From positions 1,440,894-1,504,893 of the forward strand of contig CP046178.1 of the NCBI GenBank assembly GCA_014075255.1: a stretch of 64,000 nt of DNA. Reading direction: 5' to 3'. The stretch is from Gammaproteobacteria bacterium (GTDB lineage Bacteria; Pseudomonadota; Gammaproteobacteria; UBA4575). Positions 8,548 to 16,907 of the stretch are shown here, in pieces; the first letter of the stretch is position 1, and every line of letters begins with the position of its first letter. The position numbers and the translations under genes are program-made. A model generated the notes under the pieces. The model was not told the DNA's origin. It made no database searches and was given only the letters and a program-made list of their open reading frames with translations.

Positions 8548-9261
8548 TTAACTCAGCAGAGAGTGGATTATGATCTGAAGATTTAACATGGTGCGTTCCA
8601 GTACTCTTCGGAGTGAGTGCGCGCACGTAAATATGATCTAATAATTGACCAAATACAGTTTTACGATGATCTTCTTGAAAGGTTAAAGCATCAAGCTCAT
8701 GCTCAAATGCCAACGCTTCAAGAATTTTCATGCGCTTTTTACGCCAAGTATTAAAATCACCAGAAAGTATTATCGGCCCAGTATGCCTAGCTAACACTTC
8801 TCTTACTTTATCTATTTGTTTGCGAAATTGCTTAACGCCAAAAGTAAAATTAATAGCATGAATATTAACTACAATAAGTGTTTCATCAGTATCTGACAAA
8901 GCGTATTCGGTAATATTTGTAGCCTTTGGTGTTGCTAACCATGGCTCCCAGCAAGTGAGATTATGAGATCGTAATGGCTCATGCTTACTTATCGTCATTA
9001 CTCCCGTTGTGCGTTTTTTGTCTTGTAACCTTTTGTAAAGGACCAATGCACGGACTCATCAAAGGCCTCAGTTAAATCTGGATGAAGTATTGCTTCCTGG
9101 ATGATCACAAGATCTTTACCATTTGCAAGATCCGATAAATCTTCTCGCCAATTTGGCTTAAGGCCTTTTTTAATATTCCAGCATAGAAAATTTATACTAG
9201 AAGCATTCAATTCTGAAATATTTGAATCTAAGGCTGCTATTGATCGATTTTGTTGATACAA
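8519..9261 (-). pseudogene. Endonuclease/exonuclease/phosphatase family gene, frameshifted
   Basis: Two overlapping frames together encode one EEP-fold hydrolase (PF03372). The first 82-83 codons (from ATG 9261) give FLCWNIKKG and VIIQEAI, the metal-binding Asn and Glu. The -1 frame continues through TTGVMTISKHE, VVNIHAINF, ILSGDFNTW and the C-terminal SSDHNPL, all hallmark motifs. The switch falls at a run of six A. There the codons ACA AAA AAC contain A_AAA_AAC (9019 to 9013), a canonical -1 slippery heptamer, with AAAAGG nine bases upstream. The full product would be about 247 aa. A one-base deletion, a homopolymer sequencing error and programmed frameshifting are all possible; the first two are more likely. 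Confidence 0.75.
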
Positions 9262-9473
9262 ATGATTTCCATATCTGAACAGTTATTAATTAAATTAATC
9301 TAATATCCCTAGACCTAGATCAAGCTCTTCTTAGACCCTAACGCACCCAGATTAAAAATTATGTAGCGAATTGCATATTTGGACAAATATAGGGAATACA
9401 AGGCTATGCCTATGAATATTAGTTGATAAAGTTGATTATCTAGTAAAAGTATTTAGCAACGCCTTACTAAAAC

Positions 9474-10388
9474 TTACTTTCTACGTTCTAGCAGTTTTTC
9501 ATACTGTTTAAGAGCATCCGTTGTTCGCTCATAACCAAATTCAATCAATTCATCCGCACGATCGAAATCAAACCAGCCGCAAATATTTCGCGGAATCTCA
9601 ATCACAATATCAGGCCGATAGGTTGCCAACTTAAAGCGTGTTATTGAAGATTGCATGGTATCCATCGACTGAGTCATTAAATTGAAAATTCCTAAATTGT
9701 GCTTATCCTTTTCAACATCGCCTTTAGGCAACATACTATCTATTAGTTTCTCAACACCTAATTGATATTTATTTTTAGCGTGGTTTTCCTCGCTAGCTTC
9801 AGATACTTCTTCGCATTCAGTCGAAAATATTTCAGATGGCCCATTTAACGCAACTGCTATAGTTAACTCAGTATCATCATTTAAGGTTGGCGCAATGGGT
9901 ACAGGATTAATAATTCCACCATCCACAAGTAGACGATCTGAATATTGTACTGGGGAAAATATCATTGGCACTGCAATTGAAGCTCGTATGGCTTCGAACA
10001 AGGACCCACTTGTAAGCCATATCTCTTTTTGCTCTAGAATATCAGTAGCGACTGCGGTGTAACCAATAGGCAAGTCCTCAATCGTACGGTCTTTAATAAT
10101 CTCATTAAGTACCTCAATTATCTTCTCACCTTTAAATAATGATTTTCTGCTAAATGAAATATCCAACAATCGAATAATATTTCTTCTTTTTAATGCCTTT
10201 ACCCATTCAACATATACGTCAAGTTCACCGGCAGCATAAATTCCACCTACTAGCGCACCTATAGATGAACCCGATATATATTTAATATCGTAGTGATGCT
10301 CTTCCAAACAACGTATTACACCAATATGGGTTAATCCACGCGCTGCCCCACTACCCAATACTAATGATATTTTTCTTTTTCCACTCAT
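9474..10388 (-). CDS. Patatin-like phospholipase, RssA/NTE type
   Basis: A 304-aa cytoplasmic patatin-family protein without signal peptide. It has the oxyanion motif GSGAARG at 12-18, the nucleophile elbow GSSIG with Ser42, and DGG in LLVDGGIINPVP. The pattern is close to bacterial RssA/YchK-type proteins. It differs from the lipoprotein patatin at 1741 in location and in loop GSGAARG versus GGGEDG, so the two are not a recent duplication. Residues about 190-235 carry an acidic, charged insertion. Substrate unknown; lysophospholipase activity is the usual suggestion for this group. Confidence 0.88.
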   Translation of the reverse strand: MSGKRKISLVLGSGAARGLTHIGVIRCLEEHHYDIKYISGSSIGALVGGIYAAGELDVYVEWVKALKRRNIIRLLDISFSRKSLFKGEKIIEVLNEIIKDRTIEDLPIGYTAVATDILEQKEIWLTSGSLFEAIRASIAVPMIFSPVQYSDRLLVDGGIINPVPIAPTLNDDTELTIAVALNGPSEIFSTECEEVSEASEENHAKNKYQLGVEKLIDSMLPKGDVEKDKHNLGIFNLMTQSMDTMQSSITRFKLATYRPDIVIEIPRNICGWFDFDRADELIEFGYERTTDALKQYEKLLERRK

Positions 10389-10578
10389 CGTCTCACCAAT
10401 AAAATAAAAATATTAGACCTTATAAAACAGGATGTTAGCTAGTAATTTTACTATTCAATTAGCATTTAGAACATATTTCAGGTTAATAATTACATTAACA
10501 CCATTCATCTTGTTGAAAACTTAAGGAATATAGGGAGCCGCCGATATAACTCATTAACTCAACAAGTGATTTAAAATA

Positions 10579-12525
10579 ATGGACACCCTCAAGACCCCTG
10601 ATAATCCTCGCTTTCGCTTAAGTCTTCGTGACACTTTGCGTGTGTTATGGCCCTACAGTAAACGAAACTTCATGAGCCAAATTGAAGGTATTTGGTTTAT
10701 TGTTTTTTATCTCATTATATTTCAACTATTAGTTCTGCAACTTCCTATTGTGTATGCAGCCATGATTGCAGTGGGAATTTTTATCGTCGCAGTCGGCTTG
10801 ATGTTTTTCATGGAAGGCCTGCGATTAGGCTTAATGCCACTAGGTGAAATTATTGGCAGTATCTTACCCCGCAGTAGCGGTATGCCCATCATTTTACTAT
10901 TCGCATTTTTACTCGGCGCTGGAGCGACCTTTGCTGAACCTGCTATAGCGGTACTTAAAGCAGCAGGTAGTGGTGTACTACCTGATAAAGCACCCTTACT
11001 GTACAGCTTATTAAATGATTTTTCTGGCCAACTCGTTAGCAGTGTTGGAGTCGGCGTTGGTCTTGCAGTAATGTTAGGTGTATTACGTTTTTTCTATGCA
11101 TGGCCGTTAAAATTTCTTGCCATACCTGCAGTACTTCTTTTGCTTACACTATCTTTTTTCTTTAGCCAAGTTCCAGAATTACGCGACATACTTGGACTTG
11201 CATGGGATTGCGGTGCAGTAACAACAGGCCCCGTTACCGTTCCATTAGTGCTTGCACTTGGAATAGGTGTATGTCGTGTCGTTAGTAGTAGCACAGGTGG
11301 TGGCGGTGGTTCTGGGTTTGGTATTGTTACACTAGCATCATTGTTCCCAATACTTGCTGTTCTACTTCTTTCTCTATATCACTACACAAGTAATGATTAT
11401 TATGGAGTATCTAATTACAAAGGCACTGAAATCGTAGCAACTCAATCAATTGACGCAACCAGCGATGAGAAAAGCGTAGACACAGAATTAGTTGCAATAA
11501 CCGATGTTGAATTTGATAGATATTTAAAAACTGGCGAACTGCCTGATGGTTATGAACTAGATTTTAATGGTGGTCGTGCTGAACTAATTAATGGAGAAAT
11601 TGTTGTAACTGATCCAAATTTAGTCGTTAAAAAAATATACTCGCGTGAATATAAAATTATTGATGAGAAAACTTGGGATGCTGAGTCTTCTTTCTACACT
11701 CAACTAAAAGAAGCCACTATTGGTGCACTTCGAGCAATCATTCCACTATGTTTATTTTTATATTTTGTACTTCGCCTAGTGCTTAAACAACGTCTAGACA
11801 AAGGTAATGACGTTGGCATTGGTGTGACCTTTGCACTGATTGGCATGGCACTGTTTAGTCTTGGCATTGCGCTTGGCTTAACTCCTCTCGGCGGTCAACT
11901 TGGTAGCAATATACCTATATCCTTTGCAGAAATAGTACCTTGGGGTCTTGATCATTCAGAAGGGCCATTATTTGGCGAAGGCCATCTAGGAAAATTAGTC
12001 GCCATCGGCTTTGCATTCTTCTTAGGTTACGGAGCAACGCTTGCGGAACCTGCGCTAAATGCATTGGGTGATACCGTTGAACGCATCACTGTCGGCGCCT
12101 TCCGCAAAAAGCTACTTATGCAGGCGGTTGCTATAGGCGTTGGCTTAGGAATTGGAGCTGGCATCGTGAAAATGGCTTATAACTTGCCATTAATCTGGAT
12201 GCTCATTCCTCCTTACGCCTTAGTTTTATTATTAACCTGGCGCGCACCAAATAGTTTTGTAAATTTTGGTTGGGATAGCGCAGGAGTTACAACTGGACCC
12301 ATTACCGTCCCTCTTGTATTAGCCATGGGCCTTGGTGTTGGCGCCAATGTTCCAGGTGTAAGCGATGGATTTGGAATACTTGCGCTCGCATCAGTAGGTC
12401 CAATCATGACTGTACTTTCAGTTGGCCTCTACACCCAAAGAAATGAGAAAAAACTACAAGCAGCAAGTGAGCCTAATCTTGAAAGTGATTTAGATAGTGA
12501 CTCAAAACAACTAGGAGCCGCATAA
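10579..12525 (+). CDS. Tandem DUF1538 membrane protein
   Basis: A 648-aa polytopic membrane protein made of two DUF1538 units (about 15-270 and 380-620) joined by a soluble acidic linker (about 275-370). Each unit repeats the same landmarks: GLMPLGE or GLTPLGG, a GATFAEPA or GATLAEPA motif, and WDCGAVTTGPVTVPLVLA or WDSAGVTTGPITVPLVLA. The duplication within one chain gives an inverted or pseudo-twofold layout typical of transporters. DUF1538 proteins are known to neighbour P-II-like proteins, and here the next gene (no gap, TAAATG) is such a protein. I infer a transporter gated by its partner; the substrate is unknown. Confidence 0.85.
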   Translation: MDTLKTPDNPRFRLSLRDTLRVLWPYSKRNFMSQIEGIWFIVFYLIIFQLLVLQLPIVYAAMIAVGIFIVAVGLMFFMEGLRLGLMPLGEIIGSILPRSSGMPIILLFAFLLGAGATFAEPAIAVLKAAGSGVLPDKAPLLYSLLNDFSGQLVSSVGVGVGLAVMLGVLRFFYAWPLKFLAIPAVLLLLTLSFFFSQVPELRDILGLAWDCGAVTTGPVTVPLVLALGIGVCRVVSSSTGGGGGSGFGIVTLASLFPILAVLLLSLYHYTSNDYYGVSNYKGTEIVATQSIDATSDEKSVDTELVAITDVEFDRYLKTGELPDGYELDFNGGRAELINGEIVVTDPNLVVKKIYSREYKIIDEKTWDAESSFYTQLKEATIGALRAIIPLCLFLYFVLRLVLKQRLDKGNDVGIGVTFALIGMALFSLGIALGLTPLGGQLGSNIPISFAEIVPWGLDHSEGPLFGEGHLGKLVAIGFAFFLGYGATLAEPALNALGDTVERITVGAFRKKLLMQAVAIGVGLGIGAGIVKMAYNLPLIWMLIPPYALVLLLTWRAPNSFVNFGWDSAGVTTGPITVPLVLAMGLGVGANVPGVSDGFGILALASVGPIMTVLSVGLYTQRNEKKLQAASEPNLESDLDSDSKQLGAA

Positions 12526-13737
12526 ATGTTTAACAGTAAACACCATATTTCACTGATCACAGCAGTATTACCAGAACCATCTGCTAAAGCAGTGATAGAT
12601 GATCTAACCTCAAACGAAGTGACTGATGTTTTAGTCTCAAATGCACGTGGAACACTGCTTCGTGATCATTGGTGGAAATCCTGGGTGCCGCCCATTAGCC
12701 CTTCAAAAACCATGTTACGCATGGTCGTTTCTGCGCCCGATGTAGATCGCGTTGTCAATACCGTAATATCTGAAGGACGACTCGACTTGCAAGCAGCAGG
12801 AGCTGTTTTTAGCACACCATGTGAAAGTGCTTACGTTGGATCTGAGTTTCATAACTTGCGTACTAAAGAAACGTTAAATACCACCACCGAATCAAACAAA
12901 CTATCTGAAAATTTAAGTGCAATCTTTTGCAGTGTTGGTCACAGCTTAAGTGATCGAATTGCCAAAGCTGCAATCAATGCCGGAGCACACGGACCTATTG
13001 TGCATTACGCAGAAGGCAAAGGCTTACGGGATCGTCTCGGATGGCTGCGTATTACCAAAGACAGTGAACAAGAAATATTAATGGTTCTTGCTGACAATTC
13101 AGATGTAGAAGGAATTTTTGCAGCGATGGCTAAAGCTGGTGAATTTCATTTGCCAGGACGAGGCTTTATGTATCGACTTCCGATCGATAAAGGTATGTTT
13201 AATTTGCCTGGTCGCATTGCAAATCCTCACTACCCTGCAAACACCCAACAAATTATTCATGCAATTGATCATTTAACGGGACATAAACATTGGCGTGATC
13301 AAGCAGTGTTCAATGTGGGCGGTGAAGGCAAAGGAATTGGACTAAATCTTGGGCAGAAAGATAATCAAGAACTCACTAACCAAATATGCTTCTCTGCAGT
13401 CGTTAACCGTGACCAATCACAAGATTTTATGGATCTCATGCTAGACGCAGGAGCGCCAGGCTTAAATGTCAGCTACTCACGATTTGTTGCAATGAACGAA
13501 GAAACGCATGAACATCCCGATATAGCTAACGCACATGTAAGTCAAGAATATGCAACGATTCGCTGCATAACAAATCAAGCAACAGCCGACTCAGTAACGG
13601 ATGCGGTAGAATCGAAAGCCGAAGAAAAAGGCATAAAAGATGTATGTGTGCTAGCCCATGCAGTACCACGTATAGCAAAATATATCCCCGGCACAAAAGA
13701 CCACCGCGCAAAACCTAAACTAGCAATGGCCTCATAA
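12526..13737 (+). CDS. Large P-II-like protein paired with DUF1538
   Basis: A 403-aa cytoplasmic protein directly following the DUF1538 gene. It seems to hold repeated P-II/GlnB-like ferredoxin folds: unit 1 (about 5-110: HHISLITAVLP to VVNTVISEGRLDLQAAGAVF), unit 2 (about 130-225: AIFCSVGHSLSDRI to IFAAMAKAGEFHLPGRGFMYR), and a more distant third (about 285-390: ICFSAVVNRDQSQDF to VCVLAHAVPRIAKYI). Classical P-II is a 112-aa homotrimer, so a fused chain could form a trimer-like ring alone. The uridylylation Tyr region of GlnB is not recognisable. The role is presumably to sense a metabolite and control the membrane partner; the third unit is my inference. Confidence 0.72.
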   Translation: MFNSKHHISLITAVLPEPSAKAVIDDLTSNEVTDVLVSNARGTLLRDHWWKSWVPPISPSKTMLRMVVSAPDVDRVVNTVISEGRLDLQAAGAVFSTPCESAYVGSEFHNLRTKETLNTTTESNKLSENLSAIFCSVGHSLSDRIAKAAINAGAHGPIVHYAEGKGLRDRLGWLRITKDSEQEILMVLADNSDVEGIFAAMAKAGEFHLPGRGFMYRLPIDKGMFNLPGRIANPHYPANTQQIIHAIDHLTGHKHWRDQAVFNVGGEGKGIGLNLGQKDNQELTNQICFSAVVNRDQSQDFMDLMLDAGAPGLNVSYSRFVAMNEETHEHPDIANAHVSQEYATIRCITNQATADSVTDAVESKAEEKGIKDVCVLAHAVPRIAKYIPGTKDHRAKPKLAMAS

Positions 13738-14049
13738 ATAACTTACATCACACCATAGTTTTTTAGTTTGCGTGTAGCGTCAACACAGAAAAGTTGTAGT
13801 CGCTACTACATTTGAGTCACGTTTCAATATCATGGCAGATTATTCTTTACATCAAAACTTATAGTCTTATTTGAACGAGTGTTCACATATTTTGGACAAT
13901 CGCATACCTCTCCCAAAAAAGCACTTTGTATACATCACTTTATTAAGAAAGCATAATGAGATTGCGCAAGTATAATGTTTGGCGTAGGCTAATTTTGAGA
14001 TAATAAATAACATCAATAGTAAACCTATTTTAAACAGGGGATTTATATT
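13738..14049. other. Intergenic region with short hairpin
   Basis: No ORF is convincing here. A 6-bp hairpin (TGTAGT/ACTACA, 13795-13810) follows the P-II-like gene, with only TTT after it. The 11-mer TTTGCGTGTAG at 13767-13777 recurs at 14545-14555 inside the tRNA-Met-derived repeat, hinting at a third, more decayed piece of the same flank. Confidence 0.35.
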
Positions 14050-14517
14050 GTGGAATTTTTAATAGTAAAAAAAATTGTTATAGCAACTTCTTCTGTGCTG
14101 TTGTTATTTTCAGCAGCCACCGCAAGCGCTGATAAGAAAGTGAAATTTGAAAACGATGCGCAGCTACAAGAAGTTATTAAAGTAGGCAGCAAATGGGAAT
14201 GCAAATGGAAACATACACCACCAGCAACAACCTCAGGCACAAAGACTTATACATATGAAACTGTATCTCTAAACAAAATCACCGCAAAAGTCGTCAATTC
14301 ATACTGTCCTGATAGTGTTGGTGCAATTGAAAGTAATTATAAGAAAGGAAAATTACATGGTGTTTTAACACAATCTGAACCTTGCAATGATACCACCAAG
14401 GGGCATTACAAAGTTTACGAAAAGAAAGATGGAAGTTTTTATATGAAAGGACCTTATTCTTTCAAATGGACAGATGGAAATACATACAAGGGTAATGCTA
14501 CCTGCCATCCAAAATAA
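14050..14517 (+). CDS. Hypothetical secreted protein
   Basis: A 155-aa protein starting at GTG 14050, chosen because AGGGGA lies eight bases upstream and no ATG fits. Residues about 6-28 form a signal peptide ending ASA-DKK. The mature part is Lys-rich and beta-type, with Cys in WECKW, SYCPD, EPCND and ATCHP, so two disulfides are likely. The YKKGKLHG and GHYKVYEKKDGSFYMKGPY stretches look like short antiparallel strands of an MORN-like or lipocalin-like sheet. I do not recognise a family. It ends seven bases before the tRNA-derived repeat. Confidence 0.7.
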   Translation: MEFLIVKKIVIATSSVLLLFSAATASADKKVKFENDAQLQEVIKVGSKWECKWKHTPPATTSGTKTYTYETVSLNKITAKVVNSYCPDSVGAIESNYKKGKLHGVLTQSEPCNDTTKGHYKVYEKKDGSFYMKGPYSFKWTDGNTYKGNATCHPK

Positions 14518-14523
14518 CAGTAA

Positions 14524-14616
14524 GTATCGCTCCGCAATTATTAATTTGCGTGTAGTACCAACGCGCATAGGTGATGACTATGCGTGGACTTGAACCACGG
14601 ACCCCAGCATTATGAA
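14524..14616. repeat. Left direct repeat: decayed 3' half of tRNA-Met plus flank
   Basis: These 93 bases align without gaps to 16815-16907. Bases 14578-14616 are identical (39/39) to the part of tRNA-Met from the anticodon loop through the T-arm into the acceptor. The remaining 54 bases match about three in four. The acceptor end and CCA are mutated here, and no 5' half exists, so this copy cannot make a tRNA. It is best read as a displaced tRNA 3' end, as left by site-specific integration at a tRNA gene. Confidence 0.8.
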
Positions 14617-14770
14617 CTTTAACTTTATATAATTAACTTTAAATAAATTCAGCCACTTACGACACCTGCCCTTATTAAAAACCCTGTTCAATCAGGTTAC
14701 AACCCAGCTCACCAACGATTGATACTGTCACAATTTCATAAATATTATATTCGCTTTAGGTCGTAAGAGA

Positions 14771-15874
14771 TCATTTGCTATGTCCAATATATGCTAATAC
14801 TTTTTCCTGATACGTTCTTACTGTACTTTCTCCTCGTTTAGCAGTCTGCGCAACACTGTACAAAGGGGAATTCATTCCCTTCTGCACTTGCTCACATACG
14901 TAAATATCCTCTTCCATGAAATCCCCGGAGTTAAGCTGATCATCTGATTTGTCCGAACTCGAATATAACCAAGAGATTGCAGAGCCAAGAAGTTTTGCTG
15001 TTTTGGAAGGCATAGCACGTGTCCGCGTTTCTACAACGCATTTGTCAGGTGCTACTGGTTTCACATGGAATGTACTCCATGTAGATTCTGATTCAGCCAA
15101 CCCTAAATTTGGAAATAACATAGGAACGTAAGCCCCTACTTTATCTTTTGGAATATGATCAATGAGTGGCATCTCTGGCTTATGCCCTTTGCTTAATGGC
15201 TCATAAAACCAATAATGTGGCCCATCCCATCCGTAATCTGCTTTTTTATGGTCGTACATATATAACGTCTTTTGATGCAAGTATCGCAAGTGATAAACAT
15301 CCATGAAATTTTCTACAACGATTTTCCAGTTCGCTTTAATCTCGTGATGTGTACTGTATTCAGGATACTCTTGAAGCTTTTCAGGATGGTGTGGCCCTAA
15401 GTGTGGAAGTACTTGATCAAAGTAATCACTTGCTTTTCCTGCATCAGGATCTACATGCACCCATAACATGCTCCGCCACACATCAACGGATGCAGAGTGC
15501 AAACATATGCTATCAATATCTAAGTCTGAAAATTCTTCTTTACGTTCAGGAACACCTTTTAATTGACCATTTAAATCATACGACCAATGATGATAAGGGC
15601 ACGTCATAAAATCGGATAACTTTCCTTTACCTGTTACTAGTGGTGTACCACGATGACGACAAATATTATGGAACGCTTTTAATGTACCGTTGTTATTAAC
15701 GACTAGTATCGGATGATTTCCTACTTGTGCTGTTGTGTAATCTCCATGTTCACTAACATCTTCAATTAATCCCACAAACTGCCAGGTCTTAGAAAATAAA
15801 AACTCTTGTTCTTTATCGAACCATTCTTGCGATAGGTAAGCTTCTTTAGGCAACACAGGTACTTTATTACTCAT
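14771..15874 (-). CDS. Rieske non-haem iron oxygenase, alpha subunit
   Basis: A 367-aa oxygenase. The start is the ATG at 15874 (MSNKVPVLPK), preceded by GGGAGG; the longer frame to 16102 overlaps another gene and lacks family similarity. The Rieske [2Fe-2S] ligands are Cys72, His74, Cys92 and His95 (CRHRG and CPYHHW). The mononuclear iron site is in ENFMDVYHLRYLH, with the usual Asp bridge and two His. Such enzymes insert oxygen into aromatic or amine substrates, using electrons from a reductase and sometimes a ferredoxin; neither is encoded nearby. Its ATG overlaps the stop of the upstream 83-aa gene (ATGA). Substrate unknown. Confidence 0.9.
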   Translation of the reverse strand: MSNKVPVLPKEAYLSQEWFDKEQEFLFSKTWQFVGLIEDVSEHGDYTTAQVGNHPILVVNNNGTLKAFHNICRHRGTPLVTGKGKLSDFMTCPYHHWSYDLNGQLKGVPERKEEFSDLDIDSICLHSASVDVWRSMLWVHVDPDAGKASDYFDQVLPHLGPHHPEKLQEYPEYSTHHEIKANWKIVVENFMDVYHLRYLHQKTLYMYDHKKADYGWDGPHYWFYEPLSKGHKPEMPLIDHIPKDKVGAYVPMLFPNLGLAESESTWSTFHVKPVAPDKCVVETRTRAMPSKTAKLLGSAISWLYSSSDKSDDQLNSGDFMEEDIYVCEQVQKGMNSPLYSVAQTAKRGESTVRTYQEKVLAYIGHSK

Positions 15875-16122
15875 TGGAACGCCTCCCATATAATGTATGC
15901 ACTGAACCAAAGCCAAGTTAACACAGTTATCCAGTATAAAATTGGATTTACATTTCGATGTATGGACTCGATAAAATGAGTTGTACCGGTAAATAAATCC
16001 GGTATCACCCAATATAAAAATAGAATTGCCCATATCCACTGATAATTTGGATAAAGCACTACCGTTATGTAGATCAAGATCAATCCAATAATAGTTCGCC
16101 ATTTGACGTTCGCGAGATCCAT
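15871..16122 (-). CDS. 83-aa membrane protein coupled to the oxygenase
   Basis: A small protein with three likely membrane segments: residues about 10-25, 28-43 and 58-80. Short polar turns separate them, including DLFTGTTHFIESIHRN between the second and third. That turn contains two His, which could bind metal. Its stop overlaps the start of the Rieske gene (ATGA), so translation is coupled. It is the first gene of the operon behind the palindromic operators. I do not recognise a family. A membrane anchor or electron-transfer partner for the oxygenase is an inference from position only. Confidence 0.75.
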   Translation of the reverse strand: MDLANVKWRTIIGLILIYITVVLYPNYQWIWAILFLYWVIPDLFTGTTHFIESIHRNVNPILYWITVLTWLWFSAYIIWEAFQ

Positions 16123-16134
16123 TTGTTTATATCC

Positions 16135-16162
16135 AGTTAATTATCAATACTGATAATTAACT
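16135..16162. promoter_or_regulatory. Perfect palindromic operator 1
   Basis: Twelve-base arms AGTTAATTATCA and TGATAATTAACT flank ATAC in the divergent region, 13 bases upstream of the 83-aa gene start. The core TTATCA-N4-TGATAA matches operator 2 in sequence and spacing. It is very likely bound by the adjacent TetR-family regulator. Confidence 0.75.
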
Positions 16163-16171
16163 CTTGTAGTT

Positions 16172-16197
16172 GTTTATTGTCAAATTTGATAATAAAC
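16172..16197. promoter_or_regulatory. Near-perfect palindromic operator 2
   Basis: Thirteen-base arms with one mismatched pair (GTTTATTGTCAAA and TTTGATAATAAAC) end ten bases before the TetR start codon. The core TTGTCA-N4-TGATAA repeats operator 1 with one base change. Centres of the two operators are 38 bp apart. This placement suggests autorepression. Confidence 0.72.
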
Positions 16198-16206
16198 TAA
16201 GGGTCT

Positions 16207-16782
16207 ATGCCAAGACCAAGCCTGAAAGCCCAGAGAAGTGAAGAGATATTGGATGCTTACGAGCGTTGTGTTTCGAGATACGGTGTAGAGGGCGCTACTC
16301 TAGAAAAAATAGCAGAAGAAGCTCAACTGCAACGCAGCTTACTTAGGCACAATGTGGGCAATCGAGATGATTTACTCTATGCGCTAGTAGATAGATTCAT
16401 ACCAAAAACTATGAATGATTCAAAACTACTTGAATCCTATATATCCAGTAAAACAACACCAAAAGAATTTATTAACTATTTGTTTGATGAGTCATATTCT
16501 GACAAACAATCTATTCTTGTAGCAATGGCACTAATTATTGCTGCACCCAACTACCCAAAAATTAGGCCCCGATTACAAAAGTGGTCTGAACACTTTACTA
16601 AGTCAATTATAAGAACTCTTAAGCAAATCAATCCAAAAGCTAAACCGAGTGATTATCGAATTGTTGCGGCAGGACTTGTGGGTATTTACTTCAATGTAGA
16701 ATCACTTAGCCCATTGGGTTCAATGAAAACATTTAGGAGCGATTCAAAAATTGCTGCAATTCGTTTGATTGAATCTATTTGA
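16207..16782 (+). CDS. TetR/AcrR-family transcriptional regulator
   Basis: A 191-aa one-component regulator. The N-terminal HTH (about 10-57) shows EEILDAYERCVSRYG, TLEKIAEEAQLQ and RSLLRHNVGNRDDLL, the standard TetR layout. The C-terminal ligand domain (about 60-191) is unassigned. The gene diverges from the 83-aa protein/oxygenase operon with 84 bases between, filled by two matching palindromes. It most likely represses both directions until a small molecule, perhaps the oxygenase substrate, binds. AAGGG close to the ATG serves as ribosome binding site. Confidence 0.9.
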   Translation: MPRPSLKAQRSEEILDAYERCVSRYGVEGATLEKIAEEAQLQRSLLRHNVGNRDDLLYALVDRFIPKTMNDSKLLESYISSKTTPKEFINYLFDESYSDKQSILVAMALIIAAPNYPKIRPRLQKWSEHFTKSIIRTLKQINPKAKPSDYRIVAAGLVGIYFNVESLSPLGSMKTFRSDSKIAAIRLIESI

Positions 16783-16814
16783 TTGCCTGACTTGTTGTAC
16801 TTTGATAAATTTGT

Positions 16815-16907
16815 GTATCGCTTCGCGATAACTAATTTACGTGGAATACCCCCACGCAAGGGTGGTGGCTATGCGTGGACTTGAACCACGGACCCCAGCA
16901 TTATGAA
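16815..16907. repeat. Right direct repeat: 3' half and flank of intact tRNA-Met
   Basis: This is the partner of 14524-14616. It covers the tRNA-Met gene from the anticodon loop to its 3' end plus 48 bases beyond. The 93-base alignment is ungapped, and matching bases outside the tRNA (for example GTATCGC near its left end) show the repeat is not merely tRNA conservation. Confidence 0.8.

Larger units (their letters stand above)
14524..16907. mobile_element. Putative tRNA-Met-associated genomic islet
   Basis: About 2.3 kb is bracketed by direct repeats derived from the elongator tRNA-Met gene. The intact tRNA (16863-16939) points its 3' end into the segment, and its displaced 3' half lies at the far end. 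That is the layout left when an element integrates into a tRNA gene. Identity starts at the anticodon loop, a common crossover point. The cargo is a Rieske oxygenase, an 83-aa membrane protein and a divergent TetR regulator. No integrase remains, so the islet is either fixed or was mobilised in trans. A local duplication is the alternative. Confidence 0.55.

Noticed and set aside
15875..16102. N-terminal extension of the Rieske oxygenase frame
   Set aside because: It lacks Rieske-family sequence and overlaps the better-supported 83-aa membrane protein. A Shine-Dalgarno precedes the internal ATG at 15874.
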